Of a DNA stretch of 64,000 nt, positions 44,212 to 56,747 are shown in pieces (within the stretch, counting starts at the first letter, position 1; every line of letters starts with the position of its first letter). The stretch lies in the NCBI GenBank assembly GCA_032433765.1, contig JAVIAB010000160.1, forward strand, positions 18,097,549-18,161,548, in the 5' to 3' direction. Both the position numbers and the translations under genes were made by a program. Source of the DNA: Megaustenia siamemsis. Lineage: Eukaryota; Mollusca; Gastropoda; Stylommatophora; Ariophantidae. The notes under the pieces were generated by a model that saw only the letters and a list, made by a program, of their open reading frames with translations, was not told where the DNA came from and ran no database searches.

Positions 44212-44955
44212 TTAGTCCAGAAGAATATCAGAGAAGCAAATATGCTGTAAAAGAAAGCAACAAGAAGTAATGGTTATATCGAAGAAACGATCATCACCAT
44301 CATGCAGCATTAAAATAAACAAGACACATCTGAAACAAGTGCAACGTTTGAAATACTTGGGCACAATAATAACATCAGATGAAAGATGCACCACAGAAAT
44401 AAAAACAAGAATAGCTCAGGCCAAAATAGCATTTCAGAAAATGAAAAATATCTTATGCAACAAATCTATGTCAATAGAAATGAGAAAGAGAGGCCATCGG
44501 TGCTATATAGAACCAATTCTGACATATGGAAGTGAATCATGGACAGTAGATAAACAAATGAAAAAACTATTAGAGGTCACAGAGATGGGATTTCTCAGAA
44601 GAATGTTAAGAAGTTCCCTGGACAGCTAAAAAAGACCAATGTGGAAGTTCTCAAAGAGGCCAACACAAAAAGGGAGCTCTTGAAAAACATCAGAAAGAAG
44701 CAATCAACATTTTTCGGGCACATCATGAGTAGAGGAAAGTTGGAATACTTGGCTACAACTGGCAAAATGCAAGGAAAGAGAGATCGCCGACGACAAAGAG
44801 AGAACATATTGGATAGCTTGGTGTCGTGGCATGGAAAACAGTCAACAACAGAACTATATTATTATTATTATATTATAATACCATGCACTGTAGATAGAAA
44901 ATCGCGGAAGGACATGATCGCCTACGCAAATCGGTATGGAACATGATGATGACTA
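44212..44955 (+). pseudogene. LINE-C polymerase C-terminal part
   Basis: Starts just after the polymerase active site (an upstream phrase resembles the K-T-E-V-M motif), then KINKTHLKQVQRLKYLGTII, SDERCTTEIKTRIAQAKIAF, LTYGSESWTVDKQMKKLLE, EMGFLRRMLRSSLDS with a frame break near 44620, ELLKNIRKKQSTFFGHIMSR, and AYANRYGT before a catgatgatgac end. A tta microsatellite has expanded within it at 44858-44880. Confidence 0.85.
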
Positions 44956-45548
44956 TCCTCTTCTGCACTATACAAGTTTTAAACCTGGCATGTTGCCCGG
45001 AGATGCCTGTTACGAAGATGAATAAGGGCTCTGTGAAACGACCTTGTGAAGGGGTGGTAACTCGTGGTCAGCCACTTCTGTGGCGATCAGCAGTGGATCC
45101 ACTTAACGAGCTGGAATGCGGGGCAAATTGATATCCGGTGAGCATTGACATGTGATACAGTAGTGGCTCCAGCAGCAGCTACCATCAACCAACTGTCCCT
45201 CACGTTTGTCTGTCCTGACATTGTGAACAAAAAAAGCGATGTTATTTCTGGTCTCCTGGAAATCTCTTTTGTCAACGATTACGTTTCCTATGTGTGTGGT
45301 TAGATCCTCACACTTTCCTTCCATTTACCTGCGGTTAATCCCCCCCCCCGCCCCTCCATTTTCCCCCATCGCAAAGCACTTTTCTTGTGATTTAGATTGC
45401 GCTGGGAGTTTCTTCCCCATGAATAGTGCGAGATACCTGTAACTACACTGGCAAGTATAAACCGCACACACTGAATCGTGCAGCAAGTTTTATTTCATAT
45501 CTTCCAAGTTATCACACACAGTGACCTATATAATGTTTCATACCAAGT
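44956..45548. other. No recognised feature; C run
   Basis: Short C-rich run near 45340; no supported gene. Confidence 0.35.
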
Positions 45549-46585
45549 TTTTTTTATCGTGAGTATACATGGAAAGTTTTTTATCGTGAGTATACATGGA
45601 AAGTTTTTTATCGTGAGTATACATGAAAAGTTTTTTATTGTGAGTATACATGGAAAGTTTTTTTTATCGTTAGTATACATGGAAAGTTTTTTTTATCGTG
45701 AGTATACATGGAAAGTTTTTTACCGTGAGTATACATGGAAAGTTTGTTATCGTGAGTATACATGGAAAGTTTTTTATCGTGAGTATACATGGAAAGTTTG
45801 TTACCGTGAGTATACATGGACAGTTTTTTATCGTGAGAATACATGGAAAGTTTTTTATCCTGAGTATACGTGGAAAGTTTTTTATCGTGAGTATACGTGG
45901 AAAGTTTTTTACCGTGAGTATACGTGGACAGTTTTTTATCGTGAGTATACATGGACAGTTTTTTATCGTGAGTGTACATGGAAAGTTTGTTACCGTGAGT
46001 ATACATGGACAGTTTTTTACCGTGAGTATACATGGACAGTTTTTTTTTATCGTGAGTATACATGGAAAGTTTTTTACCGTGAGTATACATGGACAGTTTT
46101 TTATCGTGAGTATACATGGAGTTTTTTACCGTGAGTACACATGGACAGTTTTTTACCGTGAGTATACATGGACAGTTTTTTACCGTGAGTATACATGGAC
46201 AGTTTTTTTATCGTGAGTATGCATGGAAAGTTTTTTACCGTGAGTATACATGGAAAGTTTTTTACCGTGAGTATACATGGACAGTTTTTTATCGTCAGTA
46301 TACATGGACAGGTTTTTTATCGTCAGTGTACATGGACAGTTTTTTTATCGTCAGTGTACATGGACAGTTTTTTATCGTCAGTATACATGGACAGTTTTTA
46401 TCGTCAGTATACATGGACAGTTTTTTATCGTCAGTATACATGGACAGTTTTTTATCGTCAGTATACATGGACAGTTTTTTTATCGTCAGTATACATGGAC
46501 AGTTTTTTTATCGTCAGTATACATGGACAGTTTTTTTATCGTCAGTATACATGGACAGTTTTTTATCGTGAATATGCATTGAAAG
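45549..46585. repeat. 27-bp minisatellite, about 38 copies
   Basis: Unit gttttttatcgtgagtatac plus atggaca. Variants are spatially ordered: ggaaag with cgtgag on the left, ggacag mixed in the middle, and cgtcag on the right from about 46290. Length changes occur in the T run (5-8). Confidence 0.96.
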
Positions 46586-47683
46586 TTATGAATAATATGT
46601 ATGTGCGTGGTGTGTGTGTGTGTGTTGGGGGCCTCGGGCGCGTGCGTGTGTGTATATTTATGTGTGTGTGAGAGAGAGAGAGAGAGAGACTGTCCTCTGT
46701 ATGAGACACAACAAATAAGAATCGAGAACATACTTTAGGGGTATTTCTGTCTAACGAAACGCCATTGGTAATTTAAAAGACGTTCATTTCCCATTAAAGC
46801 AACAATCAAAATCGACGTTTTTTCTTAGTTTTGTTTAAAACAAATATTTAAAAAATAAACACCGGAAAACGGTATGGCTACAGCTCTTCGCTGATAAATG
46901 AGGACACAAAACTGCTCGACGCCCCCATAAAAAAAAATGGTCGTCTGCTAAGACATTGACAACACACACAAGAACAGACAGACACTTTGAAAGAAAACAA
47001 GCAAACAAACAAAATAATAAAACTGAAAGAAAGACATAATAGATAATAATTTTTTGATGCGAATAAAAATGGGGAAGATTTTGCTGGCCACGTGATCAGT
47101 CCATTTACACGAGCAAGAAATAAGGAGCGTAATCGAGGCCTAGACGAGAACATTCATTTTTGTACCTGTACCCTTTCTTCGTTCTCAGAAAGTTTGTTTC
47201 TGCTAAAGTTTCACTACAGTCCAATGTAGTTCAAGACACAGGAAAATGTTACTATTATTATTTTTGTTATTATTATTATTATTATTGATCAGAAGAATTT
47301 GCGTTTCTGCACCCAGAGAAACCCATAGGTGTTCAGTCTTTCCAGATGACCAAAAAGTGCGTGCGGATTAGTTCCTGTAGCTATTTATCCACAAGTCGGA
47401 TCCGTCCTCTCAGTCGCCCCATCCTGCTATACATAGCGAGGTCCCATATTCTTGGAGTCTCCATTAATGTATTCTTCAGTCTCCGTATGGCTGCAGTATG
47501 TTCATGAAAATACTTTATATAACAGAGATGCTACTGGGAACCACATAAACTTTCCGCGAGAAGCTATGGGTTGTTAAAAAGCGACCAACTAAAGGTGAAA
47601 ATGTATCAGCGATATTCAATAGCCTTGTATCACAGTGGTTTGTCACTGATGCTTTAGTTTAATTGCTCATGTATGCCTGTCCA
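46586..47683. other. TG/AG microsatellite, otherwise unrecognised
   Basis: tg run and agag run at about 46610-46690, att run near 47260; the rest is low-repeat. Confidence 0.45.
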
Positions 47684-48055
47684 AATGAAAAGACGATTAA
47701 AGGCCACAGAGATGGTATTTCTCAGAAGAATGTTGAAAGTTCCCTGGACAACTAAAAAGACCAATGAGGAAATTCTCAGAGGCCAACACAAAAAGGGAGC
47801 TCCTAAAAAACATCAGAAAGAAACAATCAACATTTTTTCGGGCACATTATGAGAAGAGGAAAGTTGGAATACTTGGTTACAACTGGCAAAATGCAATGAA
47901 AGAGAGATCGCGGATGACAGAGAGAGGACATTCTAGATAGCTTGTTATCAGGGCATGGCAAACAGTCAACAACAGAACTGATACGATGCACTATAGATAG
48001 AAGATTGTGGAAGGACACGATCGCCTACGCCAAACGGTATGGCACATGATGATGA
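47684..48055 (+). mobile_element. LINE-C 3' end
   Basis: gaaaagacgattaaaggcca, ttctcagaagaatgttgaaa, tacttggttacaactggcaa and catgatgatgata tail. Several frame breaks. Confidence 0.8.
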
Positions 48056-48067
48056 TACCTGTCCAAA

Positions 48068-48183
48068 ACGATAACATACACACTCTTCTATTCTATATAC
48101 ACACTCTTCTATTCTATATACACACTCTTCTATTCTATATACACACACTTCTATTCTATATACACACTCTTCTATTCTATATT
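48068..48183. repeat. 21-bp array, about 5 copies
   Basis: Unit acacactcttctattctata t. It begins directly after a LINE-C tail. Confidence 0.94.
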
Positions 48184-48647
48184 CAAAGTGATTAGAAGAC
48201 GCTGTATCTTTAAAAAAAAATTTAAAAAAAGCAAACAAAAAATGGATTTAACTTTCTGGTTAAAATCTGAATATTGTATCTCCCGAAACTCTCAGATTTG
48301 CCAATCTCTGATCTTTTTGTTATGAACATTATTCTGTTAAAATGTCATTCAAATGTAAGTATATACTTTATTCCGCTGACAATGTTACGTTTTATGTCTG
48401 GTGTCACAAATTGAAACCGCTCCTATAAAATTTCAAAAGAAAGAGTGAGTGGGATGTACTTGACTCAGGACATCTTCATCAATTTAAAGCTAAAATATTT
48501 CCAGGATTAGAACGAAAATGCCATTTTGAGATGAAAACAAAGAGCTGTGAGAGAGACAACTTTCAGCTTTGACTACAAACAACTGCTGCCTTGCAGCTTG
48601 GAAGATTAGCAAAAACCCTAAGGTTGTTGTTGTTATTGTTGTTGTTG
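48184..48647. other. No recognised feature
   Basis: AT-rich; a ttg run near 48620 precedes repeat R-a. Confidence 0.35.
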
Positions 48648-48796
48648 TTTGCGTTCACCCGATGACTAAAAGATCACACCTCTTCGTTATCGACCCTTAA
48701 AAGGGCGTTAAGTGGGCGTGTTTGTCTTGTGTTGTGGTTTCCAGTATAACAGTGATAATTGCGCCTTTCGGTCCGACACATCCGACTTCAGCACAT
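48648..48796 (+). repeat. Dispersed repeat R-a, copy 2
   Basis: gcgttcacccgatgactaaa, aagggcgttaagtgggcgtg, cacatccgacttcagca. Same order as copy 1. Confidence 0.75.
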
Positions 48797-49381
48797 AAAC
48801 TTAAGGTTAAAGTTTGCAATCTCAAGCAAAGGGTGCTGTAGCCGAATGTGTCGGATCGTCCGGTGCCTCCCCAATTGGTCCCCACAAAAAAAAAAAAAAA
48901 AAAAAAAATTAAATAAAAAACGCGCCGCGGAACTCCCTAACTAAACGTAGAAGATGATTATTAAAATCAATCACCATTAGACAGAATCATCTTAATGTGT
49001 CAATTTGTGGAATAGTAACTTGAGAGTAGTTTCTGAGTGTGACACGCGCGAATATGTCCTCACAGTTAAAGCCGGCAGCCCTAATTGCCACCGCTATAGG
49101 TTGATCAGCTTAATAAATGTTACGAGGCGGAATAGAGGGGTTAAAATACTCAAACACGCAAGAGTGCGTGCATACACTCACACACGCACTCACTTGCACA
49201 CGTAACACGTGAAATTCCAATCCTCTTCCAAGTTTCCCACCGTTATCGAACTGGGGACTACCCGGCTGTTAAATATAAGTACTGAGATACCGCAGTGCAT
49301 GTCGGGAATTTCATTGATTTTTTGAGGCCACAACTTGAGCTCACTGTTGTGTTTGTGTGATTCTGTCCTCCAGTGCTCTCT
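48797..49381. other. No recognised feature; A run and short AC run
   Basis: A 25-base A run near 48885 and cacacgcactcac near 49175. No supported gene. Confidence 0.35.
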
Positions 49382-49974
<593 letters not shown>

Positions 49975-50024
49975 GTCTGTATATCTTTCACATATATATA
50001 GTAGCCTTCGTCAGTCATAGTTGA

Positions 50025-52272
50025 CTATGGATTTTTCAGCACCCCTAGAAATGTTATTTTTTCCTTTCTTTTCTTTCGCCGTGCATTCTCTTTCTCCATG
50101 AATCTGTCTGCTTCTTCTTTGAGGTGAACCTTTAGAGTGTGTTTCCAGAGATTGCGGTCTGCAGCTATGTCTTCCCATGCTGCCGGGTTTATGTTCAGAG
50201 TCTTCATGTCGCGTTTACACACGTCCACAAATCAAAGTTTTGGGCTCTCCCTAGTTCTTTTACCATATGCCAAATGTCCGTAGAGTATATCTTTTGGTAC
50301 ACGGCCATCTTTCATACGGTGTACATCGCCAAGCCAGCGTAACCTACGTTGTTTGAGCAGCGTGTAGATATTCGGTAGGCCTGTGCAAGTCAGGACCTCC
50401 ACGTTTGTCACTTTATCCTACCAGGTGATACCAAGAATACGGCGTAGACATCGCATATGGAATGCATTTAGCCTCCTCTCCTGTTTTACTTAGGTTGTTC
50501 AAGATTCGCTGCCATACAGGAGGATACTAATTATGCAGGCATTGTACACTGCGGCTTTTGTTTTAATTGTCAGTTTGCTGTTTTGCCAGACACGCCTAGA
50601 AAGACGGGCAAAGGTGGTAGCAGCTTTACCAATACGAGTGTCAATTTCTGTATCTAAAGATAGTCTGTCGCTGATGATGGACCCCAGGTAGTTATACTGC
50701 CACACGATATCAAGTTTATAGTTGTCGATAGAGATTTCAGGTGTTGCTTCGACGTCCTGACCGAGTATGTTAGTTTTCTGCAAACTTATTGTTAGACCTA
50801 AGTCTCGGCAGGCATGCGCAAAGCGATGTACCATGCTCTGGAGTTCTTCCTGACTTTGCGTGACAAGTGCAGCGTCGTCAGCAAATAACATATCTCTAAT
50901 AGAGATATGTCTGACCTTAGATCTTGCCATTAGTCTTGAGACATTGAACAATCGACCATCAGATCTAGTAAGCAGATAGACTCCTTCATTCGCATGTGAG
51001 AATGCATGTTTTAACAGAACAGCGAAGAAGATTCCAAATAGAGTTGGAGCAAGAACGCATCCCTGCTTAACACCGCTGTGTATGCTGAATGGTTGTGATG
51101 TGCTGCCGTCATATTGGATGGTGCCCTTCATGTCCTCATGAAACGATTTGACTAGCGTCAGTAGAGTATGTGGGCAGCCTATTTTGGAAAGTATTTTGAA
51201 AAGACCTTCTCTGCTGACAAGATCAAATGCCTTTGTAAGGTCGATAAAGGCGATGAAGAGAGGCTTTTTCTGCTCTCTAGATTTTTCTTGAAGTAGACGT
51301 AAAGAGAAAATCATGTCTGCAGTTGATCTTCCGGATCTGAAGCCACATTGCGATTCAGGATATGCGCGTTCTGCGAGTTTTTGTAGCCTTCCTAAGATGA
51401 CTCTGGCGAAGGTCTTGCCGACTATGCTGAGTAAGGATATGCTTCTGTAGTTGTTGCAGTCGCTTCTATCTCCTTTATTTTTTTAGAGTGTTACAATCAC
51501 GGAGTCTCTCATATCTTGAGGAATGGCTTTCTCTTTCCAGCATTGATGTAGTACTTCAAGCAGGGGATGTAACAGGGCACTTTTGCAGGATTTAATCAGA
51601 TCGGGAGAGATCCCATCTTGTCCTGGATCCTTGCCTGTGGCCAAGCTATCTATGGCCTTGCTAAGTTCCTCTACGGTTGGTTCAATGTCCAAATCTTCCA
51701 TAGGTGGGAGACATTGTATGGCGTGAAGGGCGTTTGGTGTAACAGTGTTTTCTATTGAATAAAGTGAAGAATAATGTTCCACCCATCTTTCCATCTGTTT
51801 GCCTCTATCTGTTATTTTCTCCCCAGTGGATGACTTTAGTGGGGCAATAGTGTATTTTGTTGGTCCAAGGGCTTTCTTTATGCCATCATACATTACTTTT
51901 AGGTTTCCAGTTTGAGATGCAGTCTGGATGCTGTCGCTAAGCTGGAGCCAGTACTCATTAGCGCAGCGTTGAGCTGTTTGCTGGACTTTGTTTCTGGTCA
52001 TTTTAATAGCATGCAGAGTATTTGCATTAGGTGCGCGCTTGTGATCTCAGAAGGCCGCGCGTTTAGCTTCGATTACGGGTGTCATAACATGGGAGTTGGC
52101 TTCAAACCAATCGTGAGACTTAAGTGTCAGTTTTCCAATCAGTTTTCCTAACCGTGTTGTTGTAGATGACGTTGCGGAGATGTTCCCATTTTTCCACAGC
52201 GATGTTGTAGTGTTCATGAGCGCTTTGCGACTCCTTGAGGGTCTTGTTGAACTGCTCGACCAATCCAGAATG
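50025..52272 (-). pseudogene. LINE-I linker, reverse transcriptase and C-terminus
   Basis: Minus strand, essentially one frame. Linker: VEQFNKTLKESQSAHEH, WEHLRNVIYN and, at 51483-52001, TRNKVQQTAQRCANEYWLQL. Polymerase: CNNYRSISLLSIVGKTFA, FIDLTKAFDLVSREGLFK near 51220, SGVKQGCVLAPTLFGIF near 51060, DMLFADDAALVTQ near 50880 (FADD active site intact), QYNYLGSIISDRLSLD near 50690. C-terminus: RCLRRILG, LRWLGDVHRM, then VCKRDMKTLNINPAAWEDIA and a basic end. In-frame stops at 51483 (where Tyr or similar is usual), 50498 (TGG to TGA) and two more before 50420. A zinc-finger tail typical of relatives is missing. Confidence 0.9.
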
Positions 52273-52425
52273 TGTTAGCTTGCTAGTATCTATGTGTTAG
52301 CTTGCTAGTGTCTATGTGTTAGTTTGCTAGTGTCTATGTGTTAGTTTGCTAGTGTCTATGTGTTAGCTTGCTAGTGTCTATGTGTTAGCTTGCTAGTGTC
52401 TATGTGTTAGCTTGCTAGTGTCTAT
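52273..52425. repeat. 22-bp array, about 7 copies, within LINE-I codons
   Basis: Unit gtgttagcttgctagtgtct at. On the minus strand the unrepeated form reads cctcgcatagacactagcaa / gctaacac, coding PRIDTSKLTH at the start of the LINE-I linker, and the flanks on both sides continue the same reading (KKRPR before, SGLVEQF after). Confidence 0.9.
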
Positions 52426-52487
52426 GCGAGGTCTCTTCTTTGGCTGCCTGGCATAGTGGAACCTCCTGGGCAGTAGCTTGAGTTTGC

Positions 52488-54300
52488 AGCAGACTAGAGA
52501 ATGATCCGAGTCACAGTCTGCACTGTGGTATGACCGTGTGGCAGCAGACTAGAGAATGATCCGAGTCACAGTCTCCACTGTGGTATGACCGTGTGGCAGC
52601 AGACTAGAGAATGATCCGAATCACAGTCTGCACTGTGGTATGACCGTGTGGCAGCAGACTAGAGAATGATCCGAGTCACAGTCTGCACTGTGGTATGACC
52701 GTGTGGCAGCAGACTAGAGAATGATCCGAGTCACAGTCTGCACTGTGGTATGACCGTGTGGCAGCAGACTAGAGAATGATCCGAGTCACAGTCTGCACTG
52801 TGGTATGACCGTGTGGCAGCAGACTAGAGAATGTTCCGAGTCACAGTCTGCACTGTGGTATGACCGTGTGGCAGCAGACTAGAGAATGATCCGAGTCACA
52901 GTCTGCCCTGTGGTATGACCGTGTGGCAGCAGACTAGAGAATGATCCGAGTCACAGTCTGCCCTGTGGTATGACCGTGTGGCAGCAGACTAGAGAATGAT
53001 CCGAGTCACAGTCTGCCCTGTGGTATGACCGTGTGGCAGCAGACTAGAGAATGATCCGAGTCACAGTCTGCACTGTGGTATGACCGTGTGGCAGCAGACT
53101 AGAGAATGATCCGAGTCACAGTCTGCACTGTGGTATGACCGTGTGGCAGCAGACTAGAGAATGATCCGAGTCACAGTCTGCACTGTGGTATGACCGTGTG
53201 GCAGCAGACTAGAGAATGATCCGAGTCACAGTCTGCACTGTGGTATGACCGTGTGGCAGCAGACTAGAGAATGATCCGAGTCACAGTCTGCACTGTGGTA
53301 TGACCGTGTGGCAGCAGACTAGAGAATGATCCGAGTCACAGTCTGCACTGTGGTATGACCGTGTGGCAGCAGACTAGAGAATGATCCGAGTCACAGTCTG
53401 CACTGTGGTATGACCGTGTGGCAGCAGACTAGAGAATGATCCGAGTCACAGTCTGCACTGTGGTATGACCGTGTGGCAGCAGACTAGAGAATGATCCGAG
53501 TCACAGTCTGCACTGTGGTATGACCGTGTGGCAGCAGACTAGAGAATGATCCGAGTCACAGTCTGCACTGTGGTATGACCGTGTGGCAGCAGACTAGAGA
53601 ATGATCCGAGTCACAGTCTGCACTGTGGTATGACCGTGTGGCAGCAGACTAGAGAATGATCCGAGTCACAGTCTGCACTGTGGTATGACCGTGTGGCAGC
53701 AGACTAGAGAATGATCCGAGTCACAGTCTGCACTGTGGTATGACCGTGTGGCAGCAGACTAGAGAATGATCCGAGTCACAGTCTACACTGTGGTATGACC
53801 GTGTGGCAGCAGACTAGAGAATGATCCGAGTCACAGTCTGCACTGTGGTATGACCGTGTGGCAGCAGACTAGAGAATGATCCGAGTCACAGTCTGCACTG
53901 TGGTATGACCGTGTGGCAGCAGACTAGTGAATGATCCGAGTCACAGTCTGCACTGTGGTATGACCGTGTGGCAGCAGACTAGAGAATGATCCGAGTCACA
54001 GTCTGCACTGTGGTATGACCGTGTGGCAGCAGACTAGAGAATGATCCGAGTCACAGTCTGCACTGTGGTATGACCGTGTGGCAGCAGACTAGAGAATGAT
54101 CCGAGTCACAGTCTGCACTGTGGTATGACCGTGTGGCAGCAGACTAGAGAATGATCCGAGTCACAGTCTGCACTGTGGTATGACCGTGTGGCAGCAGACT
54201 AGAGAATGATCCGAGTCACAGTCTGCACTGTGGTATGACCGTGTGGCAGCAGACTAGAGAATGATCCGAGTCGCAGTCTGCCCTGTGGTATGACCGTGTG
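52488..54300. repeat. 55-bp array, about 33 copies, from the endonuclease active-site codons
   Basis: Unit: gtctgcactgtggtatgacc, gtgtggcagcagactagaga, atgatccgagtcaca. The minus strand reads SYHSADCDSDHSLVCC, the endonuclease segment with the catalytic Asp-His. The flanking unrepeated sequence continues correctly (KSVIHTRSYH before, KLKLLPRRFHYARQ after). Being 55 bases long, each unit shifts frame, so the copy cannot encode endonuclease. Units are very uniform, with rare changes (tgccctg, tctacac, agtgaatg). Confidence 0.95.
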
Positions 54301-54324
54301 TGAATTACAGATTTGAGGAAAGGG

Positions 54325-56012
54325 TGTCTGACAAGTATCAAGTCCAGCTGGTGCCAGTGTTTAGATCGTGGGTATCTGACAAGTATCAAGTCCAGCTGGT
54401 GCCAGTGTTTAGATCGTGGGTATCTGACAAGTATCAAGTCCAGCTGGTGCCAATGTTTAGATCGTGAGTGTCTGACAAGTATCAAGTCCAGCTGGTGTCA
54501 GTGTTTAGATCGTGAGTATCTGACAAGTATCAAGTCCAACTGGTGTCAGTGTTTCGCTCGTGAGTGTCTGACAAGTATCAAGTCCAACTGGTGCCAGTGT
54601 TTAGGTCGTGGGTATCTGACAAGTATCAAGTCCAACTGGTGCCAGTGTTTCGCTCGTGAGTGTCTGACAAGTATCAAGTCCAACTGGTGCCAGTGTTTCG
54701 ACCGTGAGTGTCTGACAAGTATCAAGTCCAACTGGTGTCAGTGTTTCGCTCGTGAGTGTCTGACAAGTATCAAGTCTAGCTGGTGTCAGTGTTTAGGTCG
54801 TGGGTGTCTGACAAGTATCAAGTCCAACTGGTGCCAGTGTTTCGACCGTGGGTGTCTGACAAGTATCAAGTCCAACTGGTGTCAGTGTTTCGCTCGTGAG
54901 TGTCTGACAAGTATCAAGTCCAACTGGTGTCAGTGTTTCGCTCGTGAGTGTCTGACAAGTATCAAGTCCAACTGGTGCCAGTGTTTCGACCGTGGGTGTC
55001 TGACAAGTATCAAGTCCAACTGGTGTCAGTGTTTAGATCGTGGGTGTCTGACAAGTATCAAGTCCAACTGGTGTCAGTGTTTCGCTCGTGAGTGTCTGAC
55101 AAGTATCAAGTCCAGCTGGTGTCAGTGTTTCGCTCGTGAGTGTCTGACAAGTATCAAGTCCAACTGGTGTCAGTGTTTCGCTCGTGAGTGTCTGACAAGT
55201 ATCAAGTCCAACTGGTGTCAGTGTTTCGCTCGTGAGTGTCTGACAAGTATCAAGTCCAACTGGTGCCAGTGTTTCGCTCGTGAGTGTCTGACAAGTATCA
55301 AGCCCAGCTGGTGCCAGTGTTTCGACCGTGAGTGTCTGACAAGTATCAAGCCCAGCTGGTGCCAGTGTTTAGATCGTGGGCGTCTGACAAGTATCAAGTC
55401 CAACTGGTGTCAGTGTTTAGATCGTGGGTATCTGACAAGTATCAAGTCCAGCTGGTGCCAGTGTTTAGATGGTGGGTATCTGACAAGTATCAAGTCTAGC
55501 TGGTGCCAGTGTTTCGACCGTGAGTGTCTGACAAGTATCAAGTCCAGCTGGTGTCAATGTTTAGATCGTGGGTATCTGACAAGTATCAAGTCTAGCTGGT
55601 GCCAATGTTTCGATCGTGGGTGTCTGACAAGTATCAAGTCCAACTGGTGCCAGTGTTTAGATCGTGGGTATCTGACAAGTATCAAGTCTAGCTGGTGCCA
55701 GTGTTTCGACCGTGAGTGTCTGACAAGTATCAAGTCCAGCTGGTGCCAATGTTTAGATCGTGGGTATCTGACAAGTATCAAGTCCAGCTGGTGTCAGTGT
55801 TTAGATCGTGGGTATCTGACAAGTATCAAGTCCAGCTGGTGCCAATGTTTAGATCGTGGGTGTCTGACAAGTATCAAGTCCAGCTGGTGCCAATGTTTAG
55901 ATCGTGGGTGTCTGACAAGTATCAAGTCCAGCTGGTGCCAATGTTTAGATCGTGGGTATCTGACAAGTATCAAGTCCAGCTGGTGCCAATGTTTAGATCG
56001 TGGGTGTCTCCA
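54325..56012. repeat. 48-bp array, about 35 copies, from adjacent endonuclease codons
   Basis: Unit: tgtctgacaagtatcaagtc, cagctggtgccagtgtttag, atcgtggg. The minus strand reads HPRSKHWHQLDLILVR, the segment immediately before the 55-bp array's codons. Right flank: SWRHPRSKHW preceded by KTKPQHKV. Units are more varied than in the 55-bp array (tttag/tttcg, gatcg/gctcg/gaccg, ccagc/ccaac, gcc/gtc); gtc turns the Trp codon into a stop on the coding strand. The long plus-strand open frame is a by-product of the 48-base unit. Confidence 0.95.
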
Positions 56013-56195
56013 AGATACTTTATGCTGAGGCTTGGTTTTGAAAAAAGTATTTGTGGCGCACAGGTTGTGATAGGCGCAAAACTCTAGAAGTCGTTGGCCG
56101 TTTTCACTTAATTTACCAACTCCAAAGCGACCGAAGCAGGTTGGCCACGAACTGTGATCTGCGCCAATTCTAGAATTGAAATCCCCCAGTAGAAT

Positions 56196-56385
56196 AATGG
56201 ATGGATAGGTAGATGGACGGACGGGCAGATAGATGGATGGACAGGAAGACAGAAGGACGGACAGGCAGGTAGATGGACGGACGAGCAAATAGATGGACGG
56301 ACAGTCAGATAGACGAACGGATGGGCAGATAGACAGACGGACGAACAAGAGAGGCAAACGGATGGGAAGACACATACACACACAT

Positions 56386-56449
<64 letters not shown>

Positions 56450-56466
56450 ATTTATATATATATATA
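56196..56466. repeat. GGAC/GATA-type, AC and AT microsatellites
   Basis: Irregular gatggacggac tract (56196-56370), then acacac and a ta run with interruptions to 56466. They separate the two LINE-I copies. Confidence 0.93.
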
Positions 56467-56747
56467 GTGGTCGGGAGGTCAAGATGGCGTCCTAGCTAGA
56501 CATGTTTGTCGTTATGCCGTGTGTATTTCGATTAAAGATTATAGCAGAAGGACCTTTTGCCTGTAGCAGTTATCCTACATGATTCATGTGGTTGTTTTTA
56601 TTATTCCATGACGATTGTTGCAGTTTCATTGATAAGGATTGGATGGTATTTGGAGAGGCCTTAGGCACTATCCTACCTGTCGCCTAGGAGTAGGCGGCTT
56701 GACCTACTTCTAAACGTGTCCACTAGTGGAACAGTGGCCGGCCTCTA

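Larger units (their letters stand above)
49985..56194 (-). mobile_element. LINE-I copy, minus strand, from endonuclease to 3' end
   Basis: APE-type non-LTR element of the widespread group annotated in databases as craniofacial development protein 2-like plus reverse transcriptase. It starts inside the endonuclease (GDFNSRIGADHSSWPTCFG) at 56194, passes through three tandem arrays, then linker, reverse transcriptase and C-terminus, and ends near 49990 (gtagccttcgtcagtcatag). Without the arrays it would be roughly 2.6 kb. It overlaps the plus-strand copy at 60109-60217 by about 108 bases, with three differences by eye. Confidence 0.88.

Noticed and set aside
45478..46671. Several overlapping open frames of 100-218 codons
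   Set aside because: Products of the 27-bp array in all frames on both strands.
54313..56028. Plus-strand open frame of 571 codons with a Cys/Trp-rich 16-residue repeat
   Set aside because: It is the antisense of the 48-bp array. The coding sense is the minus-strand LINE-I endonuclease, and the frame is open only because the unit is a multiple of three.
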